A stretch of DNA of 64,000 bases from SHWC01 sp050173345. GTDB lineage: Bacteria > Pseudomonadota > Alphaproteobacteria > UBA828. A program made the translations under genes and the position numbers. The stretch is from positions 744,001-808,000 of the forward strand of contig JBFXKW010000001.1 of assembly GCA_050173345.1 (NCBI GenBank), read 5' to 3'. Positions 36,045 through 45,124 of this stretch are shown piece after piece. The notes under the pieces were generated by a model. The model was given only the letters and a program-made list of their open reading frames with translations. It had not been told where the DNA came from and ran no database searches. Position 1 is the first letter of the stretch. The number at the start of each line of letters is the position of its first letter.

Positions 36045-37642
36045 TGGGCGCTCAGGAGGCGCTCGACGCCGAGGAGTTCGAGGCCTTCCTCGCGGCGCAG
36101 AGCCAACGCTCGCTGCTGCGCTTCATCACCTGCGGCTCGGTGGACGACGGCAAGTCCACGCTGATCGGCCGGCTGCTCTACGAATCGAAGCTCCTGTTCG
36201 AGGACCAGCTCAGCGCGTTCGAGGCGGAATCGAAGCGCCACGGCACCCGCGATGGCGGGCTCGACTTCGCGCTCCTGGTCGATGGCCTCGCCGCCGAGCG
36301 CGAGCAGGGCATCACCATCGACGTCGCCTATCGCTTCTTCGCCACCGACAAGCGCAAGTTCATCGTCGCCGACACGCCAGGCCATGAGCAATACACCCGC
36401 AACATGGCGACCGGCGCCTCCACCGCCGATCTCGCCATCGTGCTGGTCGATGCGCGCAAGGGCGTGCTCGCCCAGACGCGCCGGCACAGCATCATCGTCT
36501 CCATGCTCGGCGTGAAGCACGTCGTGCTCGCCGTCAACAAGATGGACCTGGTGAACTGGTCCGAGTTCGCCTTCGCCAAGATCGAGCGCGACTACCGGGC
36601 GTTCGCCAAGACGCTCGGCTTCGAGCAGATCACCTGCATCCCGCTCGCCGCGCTCGAAGGCGACAACGTGGTCGCGGCCTCGGCGAATATGCCCTGGTAT
36701 GGCGGCCCGATCCTGCTCGAGCATCTGGAGACGGTGGCGATCGCGGACGAGGCGGCGGCCCGGCCGTTCCGCCTGCCGGTCCAATGGGTCAACCGCCCGA
36801 ACCCCGAATTCCGGGGCTTTGCCGGCATGGTCACAGGCGGCCACGTCTGGCGCGGCGACCGCGTGCGTGCGCTGCCTTCGGGCAAGGAGAGCCGCGTCGC
36901 GCGCATCGTCACGGCGGACGGCGACCTGGAAGACGCCGTGGCCGGCCAGTTGATCACCCTCGTGCTCGAGGACGAGATCGACGTCTCGCGCGGCGACATG
37001 CTGGTCAGCGCCGCCGAGCCGGCCATGGTCGCGGCCGCGCTCGATGCCAAGGTGCTCTGGATGTCGGAGCAGCCGCTGCGCCCCGGCCAGCCCTATCTCC
37101 TGAAGCTCGGCACCAAGACCGTCTCGGCGACGCTCGATGCGCCGAACTACGTGCTCGACATCGACACGCTCGGCCGGCGCGAGGCGGCGACCCTGAGGCT
37201 GAACGAGACCGGCCTATGCCGGCTGCACCTCGACCAGCGCATCGCGCTCGACCCCTATGCAGCCAATCGCGAGACCGGCGGCTTCATCCTGATCGACCGG
37301 ATGACGAACGATACCGTTGCCATGGGTTTCGTCGAGCGCGTGCCGGACAGCGAGGGCGGCGGCGAGACCGTGGCGCATGCCGCCGCCGGCGGAATGCAGC
37401 AGCGGCTCTCGCTCGGCTTCCGCAAGGCGATGTCGTGGCGCACCATCGGCACGCTCGCGACCATGGCGCTGGTCTACGGCTTCACCGGCGACCTCAGGAT
37501 CACGCTTGCGATCGGCGGTGCGGAGCTGGCGATCAAGACCGCGCTCTACATCGTGCACGAGCGGACCTGGGCGCGGCTCGGCCGGGGCTCGCGGCGGCCC
37601 CCGCCGAGCGGCGCGGAAAGCGCCGGCGCCTCCCCCGGTTGA
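36044..37642 (+). CDS. cysN: Sulfate adenylyltransferase GTPase subunit CysN with C-terminal DUF2061 membrane domain
   Basis: A 532-residue protein. The EF-Tu-like GTPase shows GSVDDGKST (residues 31-39), DTPGHEQY and NKMD, followed by the usual beta-barrel domains to about residue 440. It drives CysD by GTP hydrolysis. Where many CysN proteins end or continue into an APS kinase (CysC), this one carries a roughly 60-residue DUF2061-type segment (about 455-515: FRKAMSWRTIGTLATMAL and IKTALYIVHERTWARL) with two hydrophobic helices, then a short Pro/Gly tail. The fusion should place ATP sulfurylase at the inner membrane. No frameshift is evident. Confidence 0.9.
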   Translation: MGAQEALDAEEFEAFLAAQSQRSLLRFITCGSVDDGKSTLIGRLLYESKLLFEDQLSAFEAESKRHGTRDGGLDFALLVDGLAAEREQGITIDVAYRFFATDKRKFIVADTPGHEQYTRNMATGASTADLAIVLVDARKGVLAQTRRHSIIVSMLGVKHVVLAVNKMDLVNWSEFAFAKIERDYRAFAKTLGFEQITCIPLAALEGDNVVAASANMPWYGGPILLEHLETVAIADEAAARPFRLPVQWVNRPNPEFRGFAGMVTGGHVWRGDRVRALPSGKESRVARIVTADGDLEDAVAGQLITLVLEDEIDVSRGDMLVSAAEPAMVAAALDAKVLWMSEQPLRPGQPYLLKLGTKTVSATLDAPNYVLDIDTLGRREAATLRLNETGLCRLHLDQRIALDPYAANRETGGFILIDRMTNDTVAMGFVERVPDSEGGGETVAHAAAGGMQQRLSLGFRKAMSWRTIGTLATMALVYGFTGDLRITLAIGGAELAIKTALYIVHERTWARLGRGSRRPPPSGAESAGASPG

Positions 37643-37739
37643 AGCGAAGTTGCGGGCCATCGAAACCGGCAACGATACGGCATCGAAGCGACGTGCCTGA
37701 CTAAAACGCCATCAACGATCCGATGCAGAGGAGACACCC

Positions 37740-38747
37740 ATGAAACGCTTTGCCCTGTTCGCGGCGCTCGGCCTCATATTAATCGGGCTCGCGCTCGGGC
37801 CGGCGCGTGCGGACATCACGCTGCTCAACGTTTCCTATGACCCGACGCGCGAGCTCTATCAGGAATTCAACGCCGCGTTCGCCGATCATTGGGCTGCCGA
37901 AGGCGGCGAGCCGATCACTATCCAGCAGTCGCATGGCGGCTCGGGCAAGCAGGCCCGCTCGGTGATCGACGGCATCGAGGCCGACGTGGTGACGCTCGCG
38001 CTCGCCTACGACATCGACGCAATCGCTGAACGTGGCCTGATCGACAAGGGCTGGCAGGCCCGCCTGCCCGACAACAGCGCGCCCTACACGTCGACGATGG
38101 TTTTCCTGGTGCGCAAGGGCAACCCCAAGGGCATCAAGGACTGGGACGATCTGGTCAAGGAAGGCATCCAGGTCATCACGCCCAACCCGAAGACCTCGGG
38201 CGGCGCGCGCTGGAACTACCTGGCCGCCTATGCCTTCGCGCTGCGACAGCCGGGCGGCGACGAGAGCAAGGCGCGCGATTTCGTCGCCGCGCTCTACAAG
38301 AACGTGCCGGTGCTCGATACCGGCGCGCGCGGCTCGACGATCACCTTCGTCCAGCGCGGCATCGGCGACGTGTTGATCACCTGGGAGAACGAAGCTCACC
38401 TCGCCCTCAAGGAACTCGGCCCGGACAAGCTCGACATCGTGCTGCCGAGTCTCAGCGTGCTTGCCGAGCCGACGGTCGCGGTGGTGGACAGCGTGGTCGA
38501 CCGCAGGGGAACCCGCGCCGCCGCCGAGGCCTATCTGAAGTACCTCTATTCCGACGAGGGCCAGGAACTCGCGGCGAAGCATTTCTACCGGCCACGCTCG
38601 CCCGAGGCTCTCGCGAAGTACGCGGAGCAGTTCCCTGCCATCGAGCTGTTCACCGTCGATGAGCAGTTCGGCGGCTGGCACAAGGCGCACGCCACCCATT
38701 TCACCGAGGGCGGGGTATTCGATCAGATCTATACTGAAGCCAAATGA
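37740..38747 (+). CDS. sbp: Periplasmic sulfate-binding protein
   Basis: A 335-residue periplasmic binding protein of the Sbp/CysP family with a clear signal peptide ending in GPARA. Family features are TLLNVSYDPTRELYQEFN, QSHGGSGKQARSVIDGIEAD (in parts), PKTSGGARWNYLAA and the GDVLITWENEA segment. It binds sulfate (or thiosulfate) and hands it to CysT/CysW. A good GAGGAGA ribosome site precedes the ATG. The 97-base gap after cysN may hold a separate promoter, but none is obvious. It overlaps cysT by four bases (ATGA). Confidence 0.92.
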   Translation: MKRFALFAALGLILIGLALGPARADITLLNVSYDPTRELYQEFNAAFADHWAAEGGEPITIQQSHGGSGKQARSVIDGIEADVVTLALAYDIDAIAERGLIDKGWQARLPDNSAPYTSTMVFLVRKGNPKGIKDWDDLVKEGIQVITPNPKTSGGARWNYLAAYAFALRQPGGDESKARDFVAALYKNVPVLDTGARGSTITFVQRGIGDVLITWENEAHLALKELGPDKLDIVLPSLSVLAEPTVAVVDSVVDRRGTRAAAEAYLKYLYSDEGQELAAKHFYRPRSPEALAKYAEQFPAIELFTVDEQFGGWHKAHATHFTEGGVFDQIYTEAK

Positions 38748-39604
38748 GCTTTGGCCTATCGCACGCCCTGCCTTTCAAGCCCAAGCCGAGCGTGATCCCG
38801 GGTTTCGGGATCACGCTCGGTCTCACCCTCACCTGGCTCAGCCTGATCGTCCTGATCCCGCTCGCCGCCCTGTTCGCCAAGGCGGCGAGCCTCGAGCCGG
38901 GGGCGTTTCTTGCCGCCACGTCGAGCCCGCGCGTGCTTGCTTCGCTCCGCCTCAGCTTCGGCATCGCGATCGCCGCCGCCCTGATCAGCACCGTGCTCGG
39001 CGGCTTCATCGCCTGGGTGCTGGTGCGCTATCGCTTCCCCGGCCGGCGGCTGATGGACGCCATCGTCGACATTCCGTTCGCGCTGCCGACCGCGGTCGCC
39101 GGCATCGCGCTCACCGCGCTCTACGCCGAGAACGGCTGGGTCGGCTCGCTGCTCGCCGGGATCGGCATCAAGGTCGCCTTCACGCCGCTCGGCATCCTGA
39201 TCGCGCTCATCTTCATCGGCCTGCCGTTCGTGATCCGCACCGCGCAGCCCGTGATGGAAGACCTCGACCGCGAGATGGAGGAGGCCGCCGCCTGCCTCGG
39301 CGCGACGCGCTGGCAGACCTTCCGCCGCGTCATCTTCCCCACCATCTCGCCGGCGCTCGTCACCGGCTTCGCGCTTGCCTTCGCGCGCGGCGTCGGCGAG
39401 TACGGCTCGGTCATCTTCATCGCCGGCAATCTGCCGATGATCACCGAAATCGCGCCGCTCCTGATCGTGATCAAGCTCGAGGAGTTCGCCTATGCGGAGG
39501 CGACCGCGATCGCGGCCGTCATGCTGTGCGCCTCGTTCCTGCTGCTGCTCGGCATCAACATGTGGCAGCGGCGCATGGTGACGACCCGCGTGGGACGTGC
39601 ATGA
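38744..39604 (+). CDS. cysT: Sulfate ABC permease CysT
   Basis: A 286-residue inner-membrane permease with six helices. The EAA loop EEAAACLGATRWQTFRRVIFP contacts the CysA ATPase. The FAKAASLEPGAF and RYRFPGRRLMDAIVDIPFALPTAVAGI (in parts) segments match CysT. Its start overlaps the binding-protein stop and its stop overlaps cysW, so four transport genes form one tightly coupled unit. A short palindrome-like duplication (GTGATCCCG around CGGGATCACG) encodes part of the cytoplasmic N-terminus. Confidence 0.93.
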   Translation: MSFGLSHALPFKPKPSVIPGFGITLGLTLTWLSLIVLIPLAALFAKAASLEPGAFLAATSSPRVLASLRLSFGIAIAAALISTVLGGFIAWVLVRYRFPGRRLMDAIVDIPFALPTAVAGIALTALYAENGWVGSLLAGIGIKVAFTPLGILIALIFIGLPFVIRTAQPVMEDLDREMEEAAACLGATRWQTFRRVIFPTISPALVTGFALAFARGVGEYGSVIFIAGNLPMITEIAPLLIVIKLEEFAYAEATAIAAVMLCASFLLLLGINMWQRRMVTTRVGRA

Positions 39605-40482
39605 CCAGCCTGGCCGCTGCCTTCCCCCTGTTGCTCAGGCGCGCCTCCGGACGGGGTGCCGGCGCGCTGCTGCCCGGCCTCATGGTCGCCGGCGCGCTTG
39701 CGATTCTGGGGTTCCTCATCGTGCTGCCGCTCGTCTCGGTGTTCGCAGAGGCGTTCCGGCAGGGCGTCGGCGCCTATTTCAGCGCGATCGGCGATCCGGT
39801 GGCGCTCGCCGCCATCCGCCTCACGCTGATCGTCGCCGCCATCGCGGTGCCCCTCAATCTCGTGTTCGGCGTGCTCGGCGCCTGGGCCATCGCGAAGTTC
39901 GAGTTCAGGGGCAAGAGCTTCCTGATCGCGCTGATCGACCTGCCGTTCTCGGTTTCGCCGGTGATCTCGGGCCTCGTCTTCGTCCTGCTCTTCGGGCTGC
40001 AGGGCTGGCTCGGGCCGTTCCTGACCGAGCACGGCATCAAGATCATCTTCGCCGTGCCGGGCCTGGTGCTCGCCACCATCTTCGTCACCTTCCCGTTCGT
40101 GGCGCGCGAGCTGATCCCGCTGATGCAGCAGCAGGGCACGCAGGAGGAAGAGGCCGCCGTCGCGCTCGGCGCCGGCTTCTGGCAGATCTTCCGCCGCGTC
40201 ACCCTGCCCAACATCAAATGGGGCCTGCTCTACGGCGTGCTGCTCTGCAACGCGCGCGCCATGGGCGAGTTCGGCGCGGTATCGGTGGTCTCGGGCCACA
40301 TCCGCGGCCTGACCAACACGATGCCGCTCCACGTCGAGATCCTGTACAATGAGTACAATTTCGTGGCGGCCTTCGCGGTCGCCTCGCTGCTGGCCCTGCT
40401 CGCACTGGTGACGCTCGCCGCCAAGGCGGTGCTCGATTGGCGGCTGAGCGCGGACACCAATGTTACGGAGCGGTCACGATGA
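39601..40482 (+). CDS. cysW: Sulfate ABC permease CysW
   Basis: A 293-residue inner-membrane permease that pairs with CysT. It shows the EAA-type loop EEEAAVALGAGFWQIFRRVTLPNI (in parts), the FEFRGKSFLIALIDLPFSVSPVISG region and the C-terminal VVSGHIRGLTNTMPLHVEILYNEY, all diagnostic for CysW. The start ATG overlaps the cysT stop; the stop overlaps cysA (ATGA). N-terminal tail is slightly longer than average. Confidence 0.93.
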   Translation: MTSLAAAFPLLLRRASGRGAGALLPGLMVAGALAILGFLIVLPLVSVFAEAFRQGVGAYFSAIGDPVALAAIRLTLIVAAIAVPLNLVFGVLGAWAIAKFEFRGKSFLIALIDLPFSVSPVISGLVFVLLFGLQGWLGPFLTEHGIKIIFAVPGLVLATIFVTFPFVARELIPLMQQQGTQEEEAAVALGAGFWQIFRRVTLPNIKWGLLYGVLLCNARAMGEFGAVSVVSGHIRGLTNTMPLHVEILYNEYNFVAAFAVASLLALLALVTLAAKAVLDWRLSADTNVTERSR

Positions 40483-41477
40483 GCATCGAGGTCCGGAACA
40501 TCTCGAAGCGATTCGGCAGCTTCGTCGCGCTCGACGACGTGTCGCTCGCGGTCGAAAAAGGCGAGCTGATCGCGCTGCTCGGGCCTTCTGGCTCGGGCAA
40601 GACCACGCTGCTGCGCCTGATCGCGGGTCTCGAGGTGCCGGACGCGGGCGACATCCTGTTCGACGGCGAGAGCGTGGTCGGCGTCAGCGCACGGCATCGC
40701 GCCGTCGGCTTCGTGTTCCAGCACTACGCGCTGTTCCGCCACATGAAGGTGTTTGAGAACGTCGCCTTCGGCCTGCGCGTCCGGCCGCGCGCGCAGCGGC
40801 CGGACAACGCCGAGATCAAGCGGCGCGTCGAGGAGCTGCTCGACCTCGTGCAGGTCGACTGGCTGGCCGACCGCTATCCCCACCAGCTCTCGGGCGGCCA
40901 GCGCCAACGCGTCGCGCTGGCACGCGCGCTCGCGATCGAGCCCAAGGTGCTGCTGCTCGACGAGCCGTTCGGCGCGCTCGACGCCAAGGTGCGCAAGGAG
41001 CTCAGGCGCTGGCTCCGCCGCCTGCATGAGCGCACCGGCATGACCTCGGTGCTGGTGACGCACGACCAGGAAGAGGCGCTGGAGGTCGCCGACCGCGTCG
41101 TGGTCATGGGCGAAGGCCATATCGAGCAGGTCGGCACGCCCGAAGAGGTCTACGACCAGCCGAAGAACGCCTTCGTGTTCGAGTTCCTCGGCACGGTGAA
41201 CCGCCTCGCCGACGGCGCGGTCAATGGCCATGGCGAGGCCGCCGACGAGGTGCTGCTCGCCCGGCCGCATGAGATCGGCATCGAGCCCGAGCCGGACGGG
41301 CCGGGCGTCGTCCGCTTCATCGCGCCGATCGGGCCGACCGTGCGCATCGAGGTGGAGACGCCCGCCGCCAATGATCTGGTCGAGGTCGAGCTGCCGCGCC
41401 CGCAATTCAAGAGGATGGGCCTCAAGGCCGGCGACCGCGTGCGCCTCACCCCGCTCCGCGTCCACCGCTTCGGTTAG
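40479..41477 (+). CDS. cysA: Sulfate ABC transporter ATPase CysA
   Basis: A 332-residue cytoplasmic ATPase that energises sulfate import. Walker A is GPSGSGKTT, the signature LSGGQRQRVALARA, Walker B VLLLDEPFGALD, and the switch histidine is in LVTHDQEEA; all are intact. A C-terminal regulatory TOBE-type domain follows from about residue 240. The ATG at 40479 overlaps the cysW stop and gives the standard N-terminus MSIEVRNISKRFG. It ends the cys block; a nested palindromic repeat lies 70 bases downstream and separates it from the convergent reductase gene. Confidence 0.94.
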   Translation: MSIEVRNISKRFGSFVALDDVSLAVEKGELIALLGPSGSGKTTLLRLIAGLEVPDAGDILFDGESVVGVSARHRAVGFVFQHYALFRHMKVFENVAFGLRVRPRAQRPDNAEIKRRVEELLDLVQVDWLADRYPHQLSGGQRQRVALARALAIEPKVLLLDEPFGALDAKVRKELRRWLRRLHERTGMTSVLVTHDQEEALEVADRVVVMGEGHIEQVGTPEEVYDQPKNAFVFEFLGTVNRLADGAVNGHGEAADEVLLARPHEIGIEPEPDGPGVVRFIAPIGPTVRIEVETPAANDLVEVELPRPQFKRMGLKAGDRVRLTPLRVHRFG

Positions 41478-41546
41478 CGATCACGGAACCGAGCGACGGG
41501 CGCTCGTTCCACGCTCCACGCGCACCGCCGCTCCCGCACTTCCCAA

Positions 41547-41632
41547 TCGTCATCCCCCGGCTTGACCGGGGGATCCATCGATCAACGAGTCCGCTGCAAG
41601 ATGGATGGCCCGGTCAAGCCGGGCCATGACGA
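41547..41632. repeat. Nested palindromic intergenic repeat, copy 1
   Basis: Outer arms TCGTCAT and ATGACGA enclose two hairpins: CCCCCGG-cttga-CCGGGGG and GGCCCGG-tcaag-CCGGGCC. Between them ATCCAT pairs with ATGGAT around a variable loop. The whole can fold as a branched cruciform. A second copy lies at 47627-47720. It sits between convergent genes, where it may also act as a bidirectional transcription end. Confidence 0.75.
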
Positions 41633-41646
41633 CTGGAAGGGAACGC

Positions 41647-42696
41647 CTACGGGATCACCCGCAGCTCCTTCAGCTTCTTGAAGTAGCGGTCGAACATCTG
41701 CTCGGTGAAGATGATCTCGCCATAGCCGTAGGAGAGCCGCTTGCGGTCGTCGAGGATAATGTCCCAATCGCGCGCGAACACCCAGTCGGCGAACACCCAG
41801 TTGGCGAGCTGGTCCATCTTGTAGGGCTGGAGCTGGTACTTCTGGACGATGTCGTCCCAGAGCGGGCCCTTGTCGGCCATCAGCGTGGTGAGCGAGCACG
41901 GCCGCACCCGGCCGCGGCGGCAGCCGAACGCATCGCCGATATGGTCCCACATATACTCCCAGCGGAAGATGTCGCCGTTGGTGATGTTGAACTCCTCGCC
42001 GGCGCATTTCGGGTTGGTCGCGGCCCAGACCTCGAAGCGGCCGAGGATTTCGGCGTCGGTATACTTGTTGAGCGCCTGCCAGGCCGCGGGCCGGCCCGGA
42101 AAGTCGAAGGGGATGTCGAGCTCGCGCGCGATCGTCGCGTAGAGCGCGATGAAGTTGAGCGTGTTGAGCGGCACGCCGGCCGAGAGGCCGATCACGATCT
42201 CGGGGCGCACCATCGTGATGTCCCACTTCTTGCCCTTCTTGAACTCGACCAGGAAATCCTGCTGGTTGTAGTAGAAGTTGGGCGGCATGTGGCGCGGGTC
42301 GGTCTCGACCGAAGGCGTCTTGAACGGGCCGAGATGGCAACCGTAATACTTGCCGCCCTGCGTCAGGATGACGCGCTCGAGCGCGGGCGAGGTCTTGTCG
42401 AGCACGGTCACCGCGTTCTTGAGCAGCGCGAGATTGCCGTCCACGTTCTCGGCCTCGAAGCCGCCGGCAAGGCCGCAATAGAAGATGTGCGTCACGTCCT
42501 TGAGGCCGCCGAGCTTCGCCTCGGCGTCCTTCTTGTCCTCGATGTCGACCGAGATGAACTTCGCCTTAGTGTCGAAGCCGGGGGCCTGGCGGCTCAGCCC
42601 GATGATGTCCCAGCCGCCGGCCTGCTCCAGCGCCTGCAGGACGTTGCGCCCCGTGGTGCCGCGTGCGCCGATCACCACCGCCTTCTTGTTCGCCAT
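41647..42696 (-). CDS. NAD(P)-dependent reductase of the PRISE/5-beta-reductase SDR family
   Basis: A 349-residue extended short-chain dehydrogenase. The nucleotide motif is VIGARGTTGRNVLQAL (residues 7-22), and the catalytic region holds TQGGKYYGCH and the NFYYNQQDFL motif typical of progesterone 5-beta-reductase/iridoid synthase-like (PRISE) enzymes. These reduce enone double bonds of small hydrophobic molecules. I start it at the ATG at 42696, eight bases after GGGAG, giving the normal N-terminus. It is the last gene of a four-gene minus-strand run (TauD-type, LLM-type, acyl-CoA dehydrogenase-type, this gene). Substrate unknown. Confidence 0.82.
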   Translation of the reverse strand: MANKKAVVIGARGTTGRNVLQALEQAGGWDIIGLSRQAPGFDTKAKFISVDIEDKKDAEAKLGGLKDVTHIFYCGLAGGFEAENVDGNLALLKNAVTVLDKTSPALERVILTQGGKYYGCHLGPFKTPSVETDPRHMPPNFYYNQQDFLVEFKKGKKWDITMVRPEIVIGLSAGVPLNTLNFIALYATIARELDIPFDFPGRPAAWQALNKYTDAEILGRFEVWAATNPKCAGEEFNITNGDIFRWEYMWDHIGDAFGCRRGRVRPCSLTTLMADKGPLWDDIVQKYQLQPYKMDQLANWVFADWVFARDWDIILDDRKRLSYGYGEIIFTEQMFDRYFKKLKELRVIP

Positions 42697-42782
42697 GTCC
42701 GATCTCCCAGTTGGATCCGTTCCGTCAGGTTTGTGGGGCCGCATTATGGGGGGCGGCCCGGCAGGCGCAAGCCGCTCGGCGG

Positions 42783-43949
42783 CTAATAGGATTTCGGCAG
42801 GCCGAGCACCTTTTCCGCCAGGAAGTTGAGGATCATCTCGGCGCTGACCGGCGCGATGCGCGAGATGTAGCACTCCCGCAAGTAGCGCTCGACGTGATAC
42901 TCCTTGGCATAGCCCATGCCGCCATGGGTGAGCACCGCGCGCTCGCAGGCGGTGTGGCAGGCATCGGCCGCGAGATACTTCGCGGCATTGGCCTCGGCGC
43001 CGCACGGCTCACCCCGATCGTAGAGTGAGGCCGCCTTGAAGATCATCAGATTGGCCGCCTCGAGGCGCGCCCAGGCATCGGCCAGCGGGTGCTGGATGCT
43101 CTGATTCTGGCCGATCGGCCGGCCGAACACGACGCGCTCCTTGGCGTACTGGGCGGCGCGCCTGAGCGCGGCGCGGCCGAGCCCGATCGATTCCGCCGCG
43201 ATCAGGATGCGCTCCGGGTTGAGCCCGTGCAGGATGTAGCGGAAGCCCTGCCCCTCCTCGCCAATGAGATCGTCCGCGGGCACCGTCAGGTTGTCGATGA
43301 AGACCGCGTTCGAATCGACCGACTTGCGGCCCATCTTTTCGATTTCCCGTACCTCGCAATGGGCGCGGTCGAGATCGGTATAGAAGAGCGAGAGGCCGTC
43401 GGTCGGCTTCGCCGCCTTATCCTTCGGCGTGGTGCGCGCGAGCAGCAGGATCTTGTTCGCGGTCTGCGCCGTCGAGGTCCAGATCTTGCGGCCGTTGACG
43501 AGGTAGGCGTTGCCCTTGCGCTCGGCGCGCGTCTCGATCGATGAGGTATCGAGGCCGGCGTTCGGCTCGGTGACGCCGAAGCAGGCGCGCTCCCTGCCCT
43601 CGATCAGGGGCGCGAGCATGCGCTTCTTCTGGTCCGGCGTGCCGTGCACCGCGATCGGGTTCGGCGCAAAGATGTTCATGTGGACCGAGGACGCCGCGGC
43701 GAAGCCGCCGCCGCATTCCGTGATCGCCTGCATCATCAGCGCCGCCTCGGTGATGCCGAGGCCCGAGCCGCCGACCTCGGCCGGCATGGCGATGCCGAGC
43801 CAGCCGCCTGCCGCGATATCCTTCACGAACTCGTCGGGGAACCTGCCGTCGCGGTCGCGCGCCAGCCAATACTCGTCGTCATAGCGCTCGCACAGCTTGG
43901 CGATCGCATCGCGGATCGTCTGTTGATCCTCGCTCAGCGAGAAATCCAT
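42783..43949 (-). CDS. Acyl-CoA dehydrogenase family flavoprotein
   Basis: A 388-residue FAD enzyme with the acyl-CoA dehydrogenase fold, including CFGVTEPNAGLDTS, KIWTSTAQTA and the THGGMGYAKEYHVERYLRE segment. The usual YEGT catalytic glutamate site near the C-terminus is replaced by APVS (RIAPVSAEM). A glutamate in LNPERILIA sits where isovaleryl- and long-chain acyl-CoA dehydrogenases carry theirs, so dehydrogenase activity is still possible. Alternatively it is one of the monooxygenase-like members of the family. Neighbours are an LLM-type oxidoreductase and a TauD-type dioxygenase, which together favour an oxidative catabolic operon. Confidence 0.85.
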   Translation of the reverse strand: MDFSLSEDQQTIRDAIAKLCERYDDEYWLARDRDGRFPDEFVKDIAAGGWLGIAMPAEVGGSGLGITEAALMMQAITECGGGFAAASSVHMNIFAPNPIAVHGTPDQKKRMLAPLIEGRERACFGVTEPNAGLDTSSIETRAERKGNAYLVNGRKIWTSTAQTANKILLLARTTPKDKAAKPTDGLSLFYTDLDRAHCEVREIEKMGRKSVDSNAVFIDNLTVPADDLIGEEGQGFRYILHGLNPERILIAAESIGLGRAALRRAAQYAKERVVFGRPIGQNQSIQHPLADAWARLEAANLMIFKAASLYDRGEPCGAEANAAKYLAADACHTACERAVLTHGGMGYAKEYHVERYLRECYISRIAPVSAEMILNFLAEKVLGLPKSY

Positions 43950-43998
43950 CGAGAGGGCCCCGTGGCGTGTTTCTTGTGTCAGGCAATCGCGGCGCGGC

Positions 43999-45030
43999 TC
44001 AGCGGAAGGCCGGCATGACCTCCTTGGCGAACAGCTCGACCGAGGCGAGCGCGTCCTTGCCGCTTATGCCCGGCATGTGCATCCAGCAGACCATCTCGCT
44101 CGGCTTCAGCTCTCGTTCGTATTCCTTGATCTTCCTGATGGCGAGGTCGGGGTTGCCGATGATGTAGCGCGCCTTGAAGTTCTCGAAGCCGACGGTGCCG
44201 GAATCTGCGATGACCTGGCCGGAATCATTCCGCAGCACGCGATCGCCTGCCGCGGAGGCCGCACCGTAGAGCTCGCGATAGAGGTAGTTGACCGCGGGCG
44301 ATGCCAGCTCCTCCGCCTTCTCCGTGGTCTCAGCGACGAAGACCTGGCGGATGATCGGCCGCTCGGGCGGCGCGAAGCCGACCGACTTGGCGGTCGTCTC
44401 GTAGATCGCATAATGCTCCTTGAGCTCGGCCATGCCGTGGCGCGGCGACATGATCTGCACGCAGCGGCGCTGGGCCGCGCGCTTGAGCGCCGCCGGGTGC
44501 GACACGCCGTACCAGATCGGCGGATGCGGCGACTGCACCGGGCGCGGCGTGAGCTGCGCCTCCGGGATCCTGAAATAGCGGCCCTCGAAGCTGAACCTGT
44601 CCTGCGCCCACGCCTTGGTCATCAGGTCGAGCGCCTCCTCGAAGCGCCCGCCCCGCTCCTCGCGCGGCACGCCGTGCGCGGCGAACTCCTGGCTGACATA
44701 GCCGGGCGCGACGCCGAACACGAAGCGTCCGCGCGACAGGTTGTCGAGCACGGCGACGTCCTCGGCGAGCTTGAGCGGCGCGTAGAGCGCGACCAGGAGC
44801 ACGCTGGTGCCGATGCGCATCTTCTCGGTCACCGCCGCCGCACCGGCCATGGCGATCAGCGGGCTCGGGCAGAAGCCGTCCTTCTGGACGTGGTGCGAGG
44901 CCTGGAAGGCCGAGGCATAGCCGAGCTCCTCCGCGCGCGGCAGGCATCTCAGCATGTCCTGGTAGGGTTCGTGCCAGGGGATGCCGCTCTCGGGCGGGAT
45001 CTGGTAGGCGAACAGCAGGCCGAATTTCAC
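43999..45030 (-). CDS. LLM-class (luciferase-like) flavin-dependent oxidoreductase
   Basis: A 343-residue TIM-barrel flavoenzyme of the bacterial luciferase family. It begins KFGLLFAYQIPPESG and shows KMRIGTSVLLVALYAPLKLAEDVAVLDNLSRGRFVFGVAPGY (in parts), the family signature. Such enzymes use FMNH2 supplied by a reductase to oxygenate sulfonates, alkanes or nitrogen compounds, or use F420. The start is GTG at 45030, preceded by GAGGGAGAG at good spacing. It lies 49 bases before the acyl-CoA dehydrogenase-like gene. Substrate not determinable. Confidence 0.86.
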   Translation of the reverse strand: MKFGLLFAYQIPPESGIPWHEPYQDMLRCLPRAEELGYASAFQASHHVQKDGFCPSPLIAMAGAAAVTEKMRIGTSVLLVALYAPLKLAEDVAVLDNLSRGRFVFGVAPGYVSQEFAAHGVPREERGGRFEEALDLMTKAWAQDRFSFEGRYFRIPEAQLTPRPVQSPHPPIWYGVSHPAALKRAAQRRCVQIMSPRHGMAELKEHYAIYETTAKSVGFAPPERPIIRQVFVAETTEKAEELASPAVNYLYRELYGAASAAGDRVLRNDSGQVIADSGTVGFENFKARYIIGNPDLAIRKIKEYERELKPSEMVCWMHMPGISGKDALASVELFAKEVMPAFR

Positions 45031-45124
45031 GGGCGGGTCTCTCCCTCGGCTTCGGGCGGTCTCGCCGCCCGGTTTAGCGCGCCGGACGGCGCCCCCGCAA
45101 GTCCGGTTCCGAGGGGTATGCTCC

